Source: Thomasclavelia ramosa DSM 1402
Lineage (GTDB): Bacteria > Bacillota_I > Bacilli_A > Erysipelotrichales > Coprobacillaceae
DNA: 64,000 nucleotides
NCBI RefSeq assembly: GCF_014131695.1
Contig: NZ_CP036346.1
Span: forward strand, 124,001-188,000
Direction: 5' to 3'
How positions within the stretch are numbered: position 1 is the stretch's first letter; every line of letters begins with the position of its first letter. The translations under genes and the position numbers were made by a program. The notes below the pieces were generated by a model, which was given only the letters and a program-made list of their open reading frames with translations, ran no database searches and was not told the origin of the DNA. Below are positions 20,739 to 29,165 of the stretch, piece after piece.

Positions 20739-21590
20739 ATGGAATTATGGTTTACGGAGAGACATACAAATGGTGTGAATTTTTCGATTAAAGTAGATTG
20801 TCAGTTATTTAGTGGTCAAAGTGAATTCCAGAAAATTGATATTTTTGACTCAAAAGAATTTGGACGATTTTTAGCGCTAGACGGTTATATGATGCTAACG
20901 GAAAAAGATGAGTTCATTTATCATGAAATGATTGTTCATGTTCCTATGGCAGTTCATCCTGAAGTCAAAAAAGTATTAGTAATTGGAGCAGGAGACGGGG
21001 GTGTAATTAGAGAATTATGCCGTTATGAAACGATTGAAAAGATTGATATGGTTGAAATAGATGAGTTAGTTGTTGAAGTAAGTAAAAAATATTTACCGAT
21101 GACAGCATGTTGTTTTGATGATCCGCGATTACAAATCTATTATCAAGATGGGTTAAAGTTTGTTAGAGGTAAAGAAAATGAATATGATTTGATCATTGTT
21201 GATTCAACAGATCCTTTTGGACCGGGGGAAGGACTGTTTACAAAGGAATTTTATGGTAACTGTTATAAAGCATTAAATGATACAGGAATTATGGTTAATC
21301 AACATGAAAGTCCTTTTTATCAAGAAGATGCTGTTGCAATGCAACGGGCTCATAAACGAATTGTTGAAAGTTTTCCGATTTCTCGAGTCTATCAAGCGCA
21401 TATTCCTACCTATCCTTCAGGGCATTGGTTATTTGGTTTTGCTTCAAAAAAATATCATCCCATCAAAGATTTTCAAAAAACAAAATGGAATGCTCGAGGG
21501 ATGAAAACAAAGTATTATAATACCGGCATTCATGTAGGTTCGTTTGCATTACCAAATTATGTAGAGGAGTTATTAAGAGATGTGGAATAA
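20739..21590 (+). CDS. speE: Spermidine synthase / aminopropyltransferase
   Basis: 283-residue methyltransferase-fold enzyme that transfers the aminopropyl group of decarboxylated SAM to an amine acceptor, normally putrescine. Seen: decarboxylated SAM loop VIGAGDGGVIRE, VEIDE, and the acceptor-site signature DSTDPFGPGEGLFTKEFY. Placement between speA and speB leaves agmatine as a possible acceptor (aminopropylagmatine route). Overlaps speB by 11 bases. Confidence 0.92.
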   Translation: MELWFTERHTNGVNFSIKVDCQLFSGQSEFQKIDIFDSKEFGRFLALDGYMMLTEKDEFIYHEMIVHVPMAVHPEVKKVLVIGAGDGGVIRELCRYETIEKIDMVEIDELVVEVSKKYLPMTACCFDDPRLQIYYQDGLKFVRGKENEYDLIIVDSTDPFGPGEGLFTKEFYGNCYKALNDTGIMVNQHESPFYQEDAVAMQRAHKRIVESFPISRVYQAHIPTYPSGHWLFGFASKKYHPIKDFQKTKWNARGMKTKYYNTGIHVGSFALPNYVEELLRDVE

Positions 21591-22443
21591 AAATATACAG
21601 ACGTTTATTGGACTAGAGGCATCGTTTGATGAAGCTGAGTGTGTAATCTTTGGAGCCCCAATGGATAGTACCACCTCATATCGACCGGGAACTCGTTTTG
21701 CTTCATCTTCAATGCGCCAAGAGTCATTTGGTCTAGAGACATACAGTCCCTATCAGGATAAAGATTTAGAAGATATTAAAGTTTTTGATGGTGGTGATCT
21801 TGAATTACCATTTGGAAATCCCCGCAAAGCATTAGATATAATCAAAGTAACAACAAAAACAATTATTAAAGCAAATAAATTACCATGTATGATTGGTGGC
21901 GAACATCTTGTTACGTTAGGAGCTTTTGAGGCAGTATTTGAGAAATATCCAGAGATACGTGTTATTCATTTCGATGCTCATACCGATCTACGTGATGAGT
22001 ATTTAGGTGAAAAACTTTCCCATGCTTCTGTGATTAGACGAATATATGATTTAATTGGTGATAATAAAATATATCAATTTGGAATTCGTAGTGGTGAACG
22101 AGAAGAGTTTTGCTTTGCTAGAGAACATACTAATTTAAATAAATTTAATTTTACAGGACTATCAAAAGCAATTGAGGCATGCCGCGGGTATCCGGTGTAT
22201 TTTACAATTGATCTAGATGTCTTGGATCCCAGTGTATTTCCAGGAACAGGAACGCCCGAAGCAGGAGGCGTGACTTTTATGGAACTATTAGAGGCGATGA
22301 TTGTTGTAAGTGAGCTAAATGTAGTAGCTATGGATATTAATGAATTATCACCTGTTTATGATCAAAGTGGAGGATCAACGGCAGTCGCTTGCAAAGTATT
22401 AAGGGAATTATTATTAGCAATGAATAAAGGAGAAAATAAATGA
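21580..22443 (+). CDS. speB: Agmatinase family ureohydrolase
   Basis: 287-residue binuclear manganese ureohydrolase removing urea from agmatine to give putrescine. Metal ligands are visible in GGEHLVTLG (His), HFDAHTDLRDEY (Asp, His, Asp) and TIDLDVLDPS (Asp, Asp). Ribosome binding site GAGGAG lies inside speE, and the stop shares ATGA with the next gene. N1-aminopropylagmatine is an alternative substrate given the operon content. Confidence 0.9.
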   Translation: MWNKNIQTFIGLEASFDEAECVIFGAPMDSTTSYRPGTRFASSSMRQESFGLETYSPYQDKDLEDIKVFDGGDLELPFGNPRKALDIIKVTTKTIIKANKLPCMIGGEHLVTLGAFEAVFEKYPEIRVIHFDAHTDLRDEYLGEKLSHASVIRRIYDLIGDNKIYQFGIRSGEREEFCFAREHTNLNKFNFTGLSKAIEACRGYPVYFTIDLDVLDPSVFPGTGTPEAGGVTFMELLEAMIVVSELNVVAMDINELSPVYDQSGGSTAVACKVLRELLLAMNKGENK

Positions 22444-23642
22444 AAAGAACGTTAATTATTGGTTGTGGTGGAGTTGCAACAGTAGCGATTCACAAATGTT
22501 GTCAAAACAGTGAGATATTTGAAGAAATTATGATTGCGTCAAGAACAAAAAGTAAATGTGATAAACTAAAAGCGCAGTTAGATGGGAAAACAAAAACAAT
22601 TATTCATACAGCACAAGTTGATGCTGATAATGTTGAAGAGCTAGTTGCTTTAATGAAAGATTTCCAACCAGAGGTAGTTTTGAATCTTGCATTACCATAC
22701 CAAGATTTAAAAATTATGGATGCTTGTTTGGAAGCTGGTTGTCATTATGTAGACACCGCTAACTATGAGCCGGAAGATACAGCAAAATTTGAGTATAGCT
22801 GGCAATGGGCATACCGTGAAAAATTTGAACAGGCGGGATTAACAGCGATTCTTGGATGTGGTTTTGATCCTGGGGTAACTGGTGTATTTAGTGCTTACGC
22901 TTTAAAGCATGAATTTGATGAAATTAATTATATTGATATTTTAGACTGTAATGGTGGGGATCATGGATATCCATTTGCAACAAATTTTAATCCAGAAATT
23001 AATATTCGCGAAGTATCTGCCAACGGAAGTTATTGGGAAGATGGACATTGGGTAGAGACAAAACCAATGGAAATTAAACGTGAATATGATTTTGCCCAAG
23101 TTGGTAAAAAAGATATGTATTTGTTGCATCACGAAGAGCTGGAGTCATTGGGTTTAAATATTCCGGGAATCAAACGAATTAGATTCTTTATGACTTTTGG
23201 CGAAAGCTATTTAACACATCTAAAGTGCTTAGAAAATGTAGGAATGACATCGATTGAACCAATTGAATATGAAGGTAAACAGATTATTCCATTGCAATTT
23301 TTAAAAGCAGTTCTACCAGATCCTGCCAGCTTAGGACCACGAACAGTTGGCAAAACAAATATTGGATGCATTTATCAAGGGAAAAAAGACGGTCAAGAAA
23401 AAAAATATTATTTATATAATGTATGCGACCATCAAGAATGTTATAAGGAAGTTGGGTCTCAAGCCGTTAGTTATACTACAGGAGTTCCGGCAATGATTGG
23501 AACGATGCTGTTATTACAAGGTCAATGGAAGAGAGCCGGTGTTTATAATGTTGAAGAATTTGACCCGGATCCATTTATGGAAGCATTAAATAAATGGGGA
23601 TTGCCATGGATTGAAGATCATAATCCGGTATTAGTAGATTAA
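22440..23642 (+). CDS. Carboxyspermidine/carboxynorspermidine dehydrogenase
   Basis: 400-residue saccharopine-dehydrogenase-like NADPH enzyme. It condenses a diamine with L-aspartate beta-semialdehyde and reduces the imine to a carboxylated triamine. Seen: N-terminal Rossmann motif IGCGGVATVAIHKC, YVDTANYEPED, and the CGFDPGVTGVFSAYA stretch typical of CASDH. Its immediate neighbour is the matching decarboxylase, overlapping by TAATG, which settles the assignment against lysine-biosynthetic saccharopine dehydrogenase. Confidence 0.9.
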   Translation: MKRTLIIGCGGVATVAIHKCCQNSEIFEEIMIASRTKSKCDKLKAQLDGKTKTIIHTAQVDADNVEELVALMKDFQPEVVLNLALPYQDLKIMDACLEAGCHYVDTANYEPEDTAKFEYSWQWAYREKFEQAGLTAILGCGFDPGVTGVFSAYALKHEFDEINYIDILDCNGGDHGYPFATNFNPEINIREVSANGSYWEDGHWVETKPMEIKREYDFAQVGKKDMYLLHHEELESLGLNIPGIKRIRFFMTFGESYLTHLKCLENVGMTSIEPIEYEGKQIIPLQFLKAVLPDPASLGPRTVGKTNIGCIYQGKKDGQEKKYYLYNVCDHQECYKEVGSQAVSYTTGVPAMIGTMLLLQGQWKRAGVYNVEEFDPDPFMEALNKWGLPWIEDHNPVLVD

Positions 23643-24751
23643 TGAAGACACCATATTATTTAATTGATGAACAATTATTAGAAAAAAATTTAAAAATACT
23701 TTATACGGTTAAAGAACGAACTGGTTGTAAAATTCTATTGGCTCAAAAATGTTTTTCAATGTTCAGTGTTTACCCTCTAATAGCTGAATATTTAGATGGG
23801 ACAACTGCTAGTGGACTATATGAAGCTAAGCTTGGCTATGAAGAGATGCATAAAGAAAATCATGTTTTTAGTACCGCCTATCGTGATGATGAAATTGAAG
23901 AAATCATGAATATATGTGACCATGTAGTCTTTAATTCATTTAATCAGTGGCAAAAATATCAAAATCTAGCAAAACAAACAAGTACTTCATGTGGAATTAG
24001 AATCAATCCTGAATGTTCAACTCAAATAGGTCATGAAATCTATGATCCTTGCGCAAAGTTTTCACGAATGGGGGTAACATTAGAAAACTTTAAGGAAGAA
24101 CTGCTTGAGGGAATAGAGGGACTGCATTTTCATACTCTATGTGAACAAAACAGCGATGATTTAATAACTACTATTAGGGCTGTTGAAGAAAAATTTGGTA
24201 AGTATTTAGGACAAATGAAATGGTTGAATTTTGGTGGTGGTCATCATATTACTCGTAAAGACTATGATCTTGAAAAATTAATAAAAATTATTAATGAAAT
24301 AAAAGAAAAATATCAAGTACAAGTATATTTAGAGCCAGGTGAAGCTGTGGCTTTAAATGCTGGGTTTCTAGTTTCCAGTGTTCTAGATATTATCCACAAT
24401 GGTATGGCTATCGCAATTATGGATACTTCAGCAGCTTGTCATATGCCAGATGTATTAGAGATGCCGTATCGACCAGAAATTATCGATAGTGCACTACCAA
24501 ATGTTAAAACATACACATATCGCTTAGGAGGACCAACTTGTTTAGCTGGAGATATTATTGGTGATTATTCATTTGACCAGCCTTTACAGGTAGGACAACA
24601 GTTATGGTTTAAAGATATGGCAATTTATTCAATGGTAAAAAATAATACTTTTAATGGGATGAACTTACCTAGTATTGTTTTAAAACAAAAAGAAAAACTT
24701 AAAATAATCAAAGAATTCAATTATTGTGATTTTAAAAATCGGTTGTCATAA
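23642..24751 (+). CDS. nspC: Carboxynorspermidine/carboxyspermidine decarboxylase
   Basis: 369-residue fold-III PLP decarboxylase (alanine-racemase-like) completing the aspartate-semialdehyde route by removing CO2 to give spermidine or norspermidine. PLP lysine is in ILLAQKCFSMFS; the family motifs FHTLCEQNSDDL, WLNFGGGHHIT and GGPTCLAGDIIGDY are present. Last gene of the six-gene polyamine operon and followed directly by a bidirectional terminator. Confidence 0.93.
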   Translation: MKTPYYLIDEQLLEKNLKILYTVKERTGCKILLAQKCFSMFSVYPLIAEYLDGTTASGLYEAKLGYEEMHKENHVFSTAYRDDEIEEIMNICDHVVFNSFNQWQKYQNLAKQTSTSCGIRINPECSTQIGHEIYDPCAKFSRMGVTLENFKEELLEGIEGLHFHTLCEQNSDDLITTIRAVEEKFGKYLGQMKWLNFGGGHHITRKDYDLEKLIKIINEIKEKYQVQVYLEPGEAVALNAGFLVSSVLDIIHNGMAIAIMDTSAACHMPDVLEMPYRPEIIDSALPNVKTYTYRLGGPTCLAGDIIGDYSFDQPLQVGQQLWFKDMAIYSMVKNNTFNGMNLPSIVLKQKEKLKIIKEFNYCDFKNRLS

Positions 24752-24777
24752 AAAATTAGGCTGTTAGCCTAATTTTT
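24751..24777 (+). terminator. Bidirectional terminator between nspC and the HAD gene
   Basis: Perfect 12-base stem AAAAATTAGGCT / AGCCTAATTTTT with a GTT loop. It serves the polyamine operon on the plus strand and contains the end of the convergent HAD gene. Confidence 0.88.
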
Positions 24778-25635
24778 ATCTTTAATAAGATCATCAAATA
24801 AATATTCTAACATATTTAAGACACCCTCATGTCGATTATTTTTGAAAGTAAGATAGGTAGCTTTTTTCTTTAATGAGGAAAGACCATTTTTCATAATAAT
24901 CCCAATACCGGCATTGTTTAATAATTCTTCATCATTACCACTATCTCCAAAAGCTAAGACATTTTCTAAATTTAAATTATTTAACTGACATAAATATTTT
25001 ACAGCATAACATTTATTGACTTCTGCTTTAACAACTTCAACACAGTAACGGTTGGTGTAATAATATTGATATAGTCCAGGAAATTTTGTTTGTGCAGCAG
25101 CTTCAAAAAGCTTTAATTTTCTAGGTGAAGAAAGTAAACAAATTTTTCCAAGTTTATTCCAAGGTACTACAGCAGTATTTTTATAAAAAGTGAGGTCGGG
25201 ATAACGTTTAGTAAATATTCGAATCAAGGGGATTAAAAAGTATAGCCAATTATTTAAAATCATTTGATATTTATGATCAAAATTAGCACGTATATTTAAC
25301 CGGTAATAAAGGGATAATTGAAGTAGTTCGTTAATTTCTATTTGTTCTAAAAAAGAAAAAGATCTACACTTATTGTGAGTAAGATCATAAATCTCTATTC
25401 CATTACAGCAAATCACATAGCCATGATATTTTTCCAGCTGTAATTGTTCAATGTATGGCTTTAATTCATAAAAGAAGCGACCTGTTGCAAGAACAAGAGT
25501 ATAACCATTTTCTTGTAATTTAATTAAATAAGTGATTGTAGCTGATGATATTTCTTTTTTATGGTTAAACAGTGTGCCATCAAGATCACAAACAATCATT
25601 TTTATTTTATTTAACTGCTTTTTTGTTATTTTCAT
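24769..25635 (-). CDS. HAD-superfamily Cof-type phosphatase
   Basis: 288-residue cytoplasmic phosphatase of the Cof/YidA class. Motif I is VCDLDGTLFNHK, motif II LVLATGR, and motif III/IV the conserved KCYAVKYL ... AFGDSGNDEELLNNAG. The C2-type cap between them sets the substrate, which cannot be read from sequence; sugar phosphates or cofactors such as PLP or FMN are usual. The ribosome binding site (GGGATCGAG) is weak, so an internal ATG 12 codons later is possible. Confidence 0.88.
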   Translation of the reverse strand: MKITKKQLNKIKMIVCDLDGTLFNHKKEISSATITYLIKLQENGYTLVLATGRFFYELKPYIEQLQLEKYHGYVICCNGIEIYDLTHNKCRSFSFLEQIEINELLQLSLYYRLNIRANFDHKYQMILNNWLYFLIPLIRIFTKRYPDLTFYKNTAVVPWNKLGKICLLSSPRKLKLFEAAAQTKFPGLYQYYYTNRYCVEVVKAEVNKCYAVKYLCQLNNLNLENVLAFGDSGNDEELLNNAGIGIIMKNGLSSLKKKATYLTFKNNRHEGVLNMLEYLFDDLIKDKN

Positions 25636-25860
25636 TATTCTCGATCCCTTTGTTATTTAATGATTCCATTTTAGCTAATATTTCTTAAATCATCAAGATA
25701 AGGATTATAAATATTATGTTAAGACAAAAACAGCGCTTTATTTTTGTATAATTGAGCGTATAATAGAGAAATAAGTTTGAAATTATATAAGAATATGGTA
25801 AACTAAACAAAGTCTATATAAAAGTTATGCTAGTCTAACAATTGAGATAGGAGTGATTTA

Positions 25861-26682
25861 ATGGAAATATTATTAGAACCAATTCAAGAATCCCTGATGA
25901 CAGTACCAGTATTATTTTTGGCCTGCTTATTAGTAGAATACATATCTAATCGTGATGTTGTCAATAAGGTAATGGAGTTTGGAAAAGTCGGTCCTTTTAT
26001 CGGAGCGATTTTAGGAAGTATCCCTCAGTGTGGTTTTTCAGTTATTGCGGCCCGATTATATTCGATGCGTTACTTGACAATGGGAACTTTATTATCAATC
26101 TTTATTGCCACAAGTGATGAAGCTTTGGCTATTTTAGTAGTACATCCTGATTTATGGGAAATGTTAGTTGTTTTAATTGTTTTAAAAATTGTTTTAGGTA
26201 CAGTTACCGGTTATGTAGTAGATCGTTTGAATCATCGAAGTCATGATGATTATGAATATTTACAAGTAGAGCCTTGTGATTGTGGTTGTCAAAATGGTAT
26301 TTGGTTACCGGCTTTACGACATACACTCAATATTTTTATCTTTATTTTATTAACAAATATCGTCTTTACATTAATTATTGCGGGGATTGGTGAAGAAACA
26401 GTAACCAACCTTTTAAAAACAAATTGGATATTCCAGCCAATCATTGCGGGAGTTATTGGTTTTATCCCTAATTGTGCTGGTTCAGTTATACTGACACAAT
26501 TATATGTGTCCGGTGGTTTAAGTTTTGGTGCATTACTGACAGGTTTAACGACAAGTGCCGGTGTAGGAACATTAGCTTTAATAAAATATAATGAGAATAA
26601 AAAAGACACATTTAAAATATTATTTATTTCGTATGTTATTGCTTTAGTGGTTGGTTATATAGCCTCATTAGTAATGCTATAG
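25861..26682 (+). CDS. ArsP_2-type putative heavy-metal exporter (10-TM family)
   Basis: 273 residues, about eight to ten hydrophobic segments arranged as two repeats, each with a Pro-x-Cys-Gly/Ala turn (SIPQCGFSV near residue 57 and FIPNCAGSV near 202). The cytoplasmic-looking middle loop is rich in Asp, His and Cys, including EPCDCGCQNG, a plausible metal-binding segment. This fits the ArsP_2 family also annotated as putative manganese or arsenic efflux proteins. Substrate not determined. A plain AGGAGTGATTT ribosome binding site precedes it; monocistronic. Confidence 0.75.
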   Translation: MEILLEPIQESLMTVPVLFLACLLVEYISNRDVVNKVMEFGKVGPFIGAILGSIPQCGFSVIAARLYSMRYLTMGTLLSIFIATSDEALAILVVHPDLWEMLVVLIVLKIVLGTVTGYVVDRLNHRSHDDYEYLQVEPCDCGCQNGIWLPALRHTLNIFIFILLTNIVFTLIIAGIGEETVTNLLKTNWIFQPIIAGVIGFIPNCAGSVILTQLYVSGGLSFGALLTGLTTSAGVGTLALIKYNENKKDTFKILFISYVIALVVGYIASLVML

Positions 26683-26689
26683 ATTAAGA

Positions 26690-26715
26690 GGTTCTTAATT
26701 AGTAAGAACCCTTTT
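26690..26715 (+). terminator. Terminator after the ArsP_2 gene
   Basis: GGTTCTTA (26690-26697) pairs with TAAGAACC (26703-26710), then CTTTTT. Confidence 0.85.
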
Positions 26716-26768
26716 TGGTTACAAAATAAATTATTTATAGTTGAAAAAGAATCTATTTAAAAGATAGT

Positions 26769-26806
26769 GGTTATAGTATGTTATTAAATAATACTATAAC
26801 CTTTTA
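26769..26806 (+). terminator. Second hairpin-T run behind the ArsP_2 gene
   Basis: GGTTATAGTAT (26769-26779) pairs perfectly with ATACTATAACC (26791-26801) and is followed by TTTT. The rest of the 300-base gap up to ldh holds only the ldh promoter. Confidence 0.65.
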
Positions 26807-26935
26807 TTATACTATCATGGATTTAGAAAGATTCGTTACCACTTATTAATTTGTAAGAAATTTTATGACTAAAGAATTGTTATCCTGGTTTAATTTTATA
26901 ATAAATGAGTACAATAAATTAATAGAGCATATCAA

Positions 26936-26964
26936 ATGACAATTTTAGTAATAAATACTATTAT
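26936..26964 (+). promoter_or_regulatory. ldh promoter
   Basis: ATGACA (26936-26941), 17-base spacer, TATTAT (26959-26964). The start would fall at the ribosome binding site AAGGAGG (26973-26979), giving a leader of under 20 bases. Confidence 0.5.
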
Positions 26965-26987
26965 GGTTTTGTAAGGAGGAACTAACA

Positions 26988-27953
26988 ATGAGACAAGATG
27001 ATGATTTGAAAAAGGTTGTATTAGTAGGGACTGGTTTTGTAGGAATGTCAATGGCATATTCTATTTTAAATACTGGTGGTATTGATGAACTTGTATTAAT
27101 AGATGTGGATCAAGAAAAAGCAATTGGAGAGGCAATGGATATTAGCCACGGTCTACCATATAGTAAAAGTAGTTTAAAGGTTAAAGCTGGTGGTTATGAT
27201 GAATGTAAAGATGCTGATATTGTTGTAATTACTGCTGGAGCTGCTCAAAAACCAAATCAAACAAGATTGGAATTAGCTAGTGTTAATGCAAAAATTATGA
27301 AATCTATTACTGAGCAAATTATGGCTAGTGGATTTGATGGAATTATTATCGTTGCAAGTAATCCTGTTGATTTGATGAGTTATGTAGTCCAAAAAGTATC
27401 AGGATTACCAACAAGCCGTGTAATTGGTAGTGGGACTATTTTAGATACAGCTAGATTACGTTATTTATTAAGTGAGTATTTGAACATTTCCTCAACAAAT
27501 ATTCATGCGTATATATTAGGTGAACATGGTGATTCTTCATTTGTACCATGGATGAATACTTATATTGGCTGCAAGAGTATGATGGAATATATTGTGGAAA
27601 TGAATATCGATATGAACGAGATGCATAAAATTTATAAAGAAGTACAACAAGCTGCATATGAGATAATTAAACGTAAAAATGCAACTTATTATGGTATAGG
27701 TCTATCTTTAAATCGTTTAATTACAGCAATTTTAAGTGATGAAAATGCCGTATTAACAGTTTCTGCATATCAACAAGGTGAATATAAGCAAGAAGGGCTA
27801 TATATCGGGGTACCTGCAATCATTAATCGTCAAGGGATTAGTAAGATCATGACACTGCATTTAAATAATGTAGATCAACATAAATTTGATCGTAGCTGTG
27901 AAACTTTAAAAGAGATGATTGATGGTGAATTAGAGGCAATTATTAATAGCTAA
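26988..27953 (+). CDS. ldh: L-lactate dehydrogenase
   Basis: 321-residue NAD enzyme reducing pyruvate to L-lactate, the main way a PTS-fed fermenter regenerates NAD+. Seen: Rossmann motif VGTGFVGMSMAYS, active-site loop arginine in NQTRLELA, VASNPVDLMSYV, and catalytic His in GEHGDSSFVPW. The active-loop residue before TR is Gln rather than the Glu common in relatives. Malate dehydrogenase is the alternative, made unlikely by the overall LDH-type motifs. Confidence 0.92.
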   Translation: MRQDDDLKKVVLVGTGFVGMSMAYSILNTGGIDELVLIDVDQEKAIGEAMDISHGLPYSKSSLKVKAGGYDECKDADIVVITAGAAQKPNQTRLELASVNAKIMKSITEQIMASGFDGIIIVASNPVDLMSYVVQKVSGLPTSRVIGSGTILDTARLRYLLSEYLNISSTNIHAYILGEHGDSSFVPWMNTYIGCKSMMEYIVEMNIDMNEMHKIYKEVQQAAYEIIKRKNATYYGIGLSLNRLITAILSDENAVLTVSAYQQGEYKQEGLYIGVPAIINRQGISKIMTLHLNNVDQHKFDRSCETLKEMIDGELEAIINS

Positions 27954-27957
27954 TCTA

Positions 27958-27966
27958 TGATATAAT
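27958..27966 (+). promoter_or_regulatory. Extended -10 promoter for the amidase gene
   Basis: TGATATAAT overlaps the region just after the ldh stop codon and lies about 20 bases before the amidase ATG. No convincing -35. Confidence 0.5.
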
Positions 27967-27986
27967 GAGGAAGAGTGGGTGAAATA

Positions 27987-28796
27987 ATGAAGAAATTACT
28001 CAGTATTTTCCTAATTATGTTATGTTTTAGTGGCTGTAAACAAAATAATGATTCTGAATTAATCAAAACTGAAGCAGTTGAAGCTCAACAAACGGCATTT
28101 GTTGAAAAAGAAGGCGAAGTACTTGTTCCGGAATCTTTGCGAACAGTTCAATTACCAATCGTTGGTGATAGTCGTGTAATTGTGATTGACGCAGGACATC
28201 AACGACGTGGCGATAGCAACAAAGAGCCAATTGGACCTGGAGCTAGTCAAACAAAAGCTAAAGTAACAACAGGAGCAACGGGAATAAGTACAGGTAATTT
28301 AGAATCAGCAATTAATCTTGAAGTTGCATTAAAGTTACAAAAAAAATTAGAAGATTCGGGTTATCAAGTAATTATGGTTCGGACAAGTCAAGATGTGAAT
28401 ATTTCTAATCAACAGCGTGCGGAGATTGCTAATAAAAATAATGCTGGAGCATTTATTCGACTGCACTGTAATAGTGATGACAGTAGTAGTATTCATGGAA
28501 CTTTAACTATGGCACCATCGGAATCTAATCCATATTGTAGTCAAATTGCTACAGCTTCTCAACGATTGTCAAAAACGGTTGTAAATAGTATTTGTAATCA
28601 AACAGGCAGCAAAAATCGTGGCGTTATTATTACTGATGTGATGAGTGGAATAAACTGGTGTCAAGTACCTGTAACAATAGTAGAAATGGGATTTATGTCT
28701 AATCCAGATGAGGATAGGTTATTAGGAGACAGTACTTATCAAGATAAAATTGTTACGGGAATTGTTTTAGGAATAAATGAATATTTTAAAAACTAG
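27987..28796 (+). CDS. N-acetylmuramoyl-L-alanine amidase lipoprotein (Amidase_3)
   Basis: Start at 27987 opens a lipoprotein signal, MKKLLSIFLIMLCFSGC, with Cys17 as the lipidated residue. The mature protein is an Amidase_3 zinc hydrolase cutting the MurNAc-L-Ala bond of peptidoglycan. Zinc and catalytic residues are seen in VIDAGHQRR (His), NLESAINLEV (Glu), FIRLHCNSD (His) and TIVEMGFMSN (Glu). A Gly/Ser/Thr-rich insertion after the first His is longer than usual. Likely works on the outer face of the membrane in cell-wall turnover. Confidence 0.9.
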   Translation: MKKLLSIFLIMLCFSGCKQNNDSELIKTEAVEAQQTAFVEKEGEVLVPESLRTVQLPIVGDSRVIVIDAGHQRRGDSNKEPIGPGASQTKAKVTTGATGISTGNLESAINLEVALKLQKKLEDSGYQVIMVRTSQDVNISNQQRAEIANKNNAGAFIRLHCNSDDSSSIHGTLTMAPSESNPYCSQIATASQRLSKTVVNSICNQTGSKNRGVIITDVMSGINWCQVPVTIVEMGFMSNPDEDRLLGDSTYQDKIVTGIVLGINEYFKN

Positions 28797-28838
28797 AGTT
28801 GAAAGTATTAGGAAAGTTCCGAAACTTTCAGCTTTTTT
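28797..28838 (+). terminator. Terminator after the amidase gene
   Basis: AGTTGAAAGT (28797-28806) pairs with ACTTTCAGCT (28824-28833) with one G-T pair, followed by six T. Confidence 0.75.
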
Positions 28839-28900
28839 GTATAATATTTTTTTAATATAGTAATAAAATTTAGTTTAAAATAGAACTAATTGGAGAATGT

Positions 28901-29084
28901 ATGATAAAGTTATTAAGAATTCTAAATGATGTAAAAAACTTATGATTATTTATATCAAAATGTAATTAAACAGTATCAAATCATTTGCAGTGAACTAGAT
29001 ATTTTGCTTTTCCTATACAATAATTCCGTGCTTGATAGTGCTAATAATATTGTTGAGCAGCAGGGGATGATTAAAATTTGTCAC
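28901..29084 (+). pseudogene. Decayed MarR-family regulator gene
   Basis: ATG at 28901 opens MIKLLRILNDVKNL and then a stop; one base out of frame, from 28941, the DNA continues YDYLYQNVIKQYQIICSELD and ILLFLYNNSVLDSANNIVEQ, then QGMIKICH before losing similarity. Joined, this reads as the N-terminal dimerisation helix and the start of the winged helix of a MarR regulator. A frameshift and a lost 3' half make it non-functional. Nothing else was seen in this 330-base gap apart from the flanking terminator and promoter. Confidence 0.6.
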
Positions 29085-29135
29085 ATAATATTTTATAATG
29101 TTTTTTAAGTTTTACTAAAAGTTATTAATTTTTTA

Positions 29136-29144
29136 TGCTAAAAT
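29136..29144 (+). promoter_or_regulatory. Extended -10 promoter of the S41 protease gene
   Basis: TGCTAAAAT (TGn followed by TAAAAT) lies about 20 bases upstream of the ATG; no clear -35. Confidence 0.4.
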
Positions 29145-29165
29145 GTAGTAATGTGAGGTGTAGAC

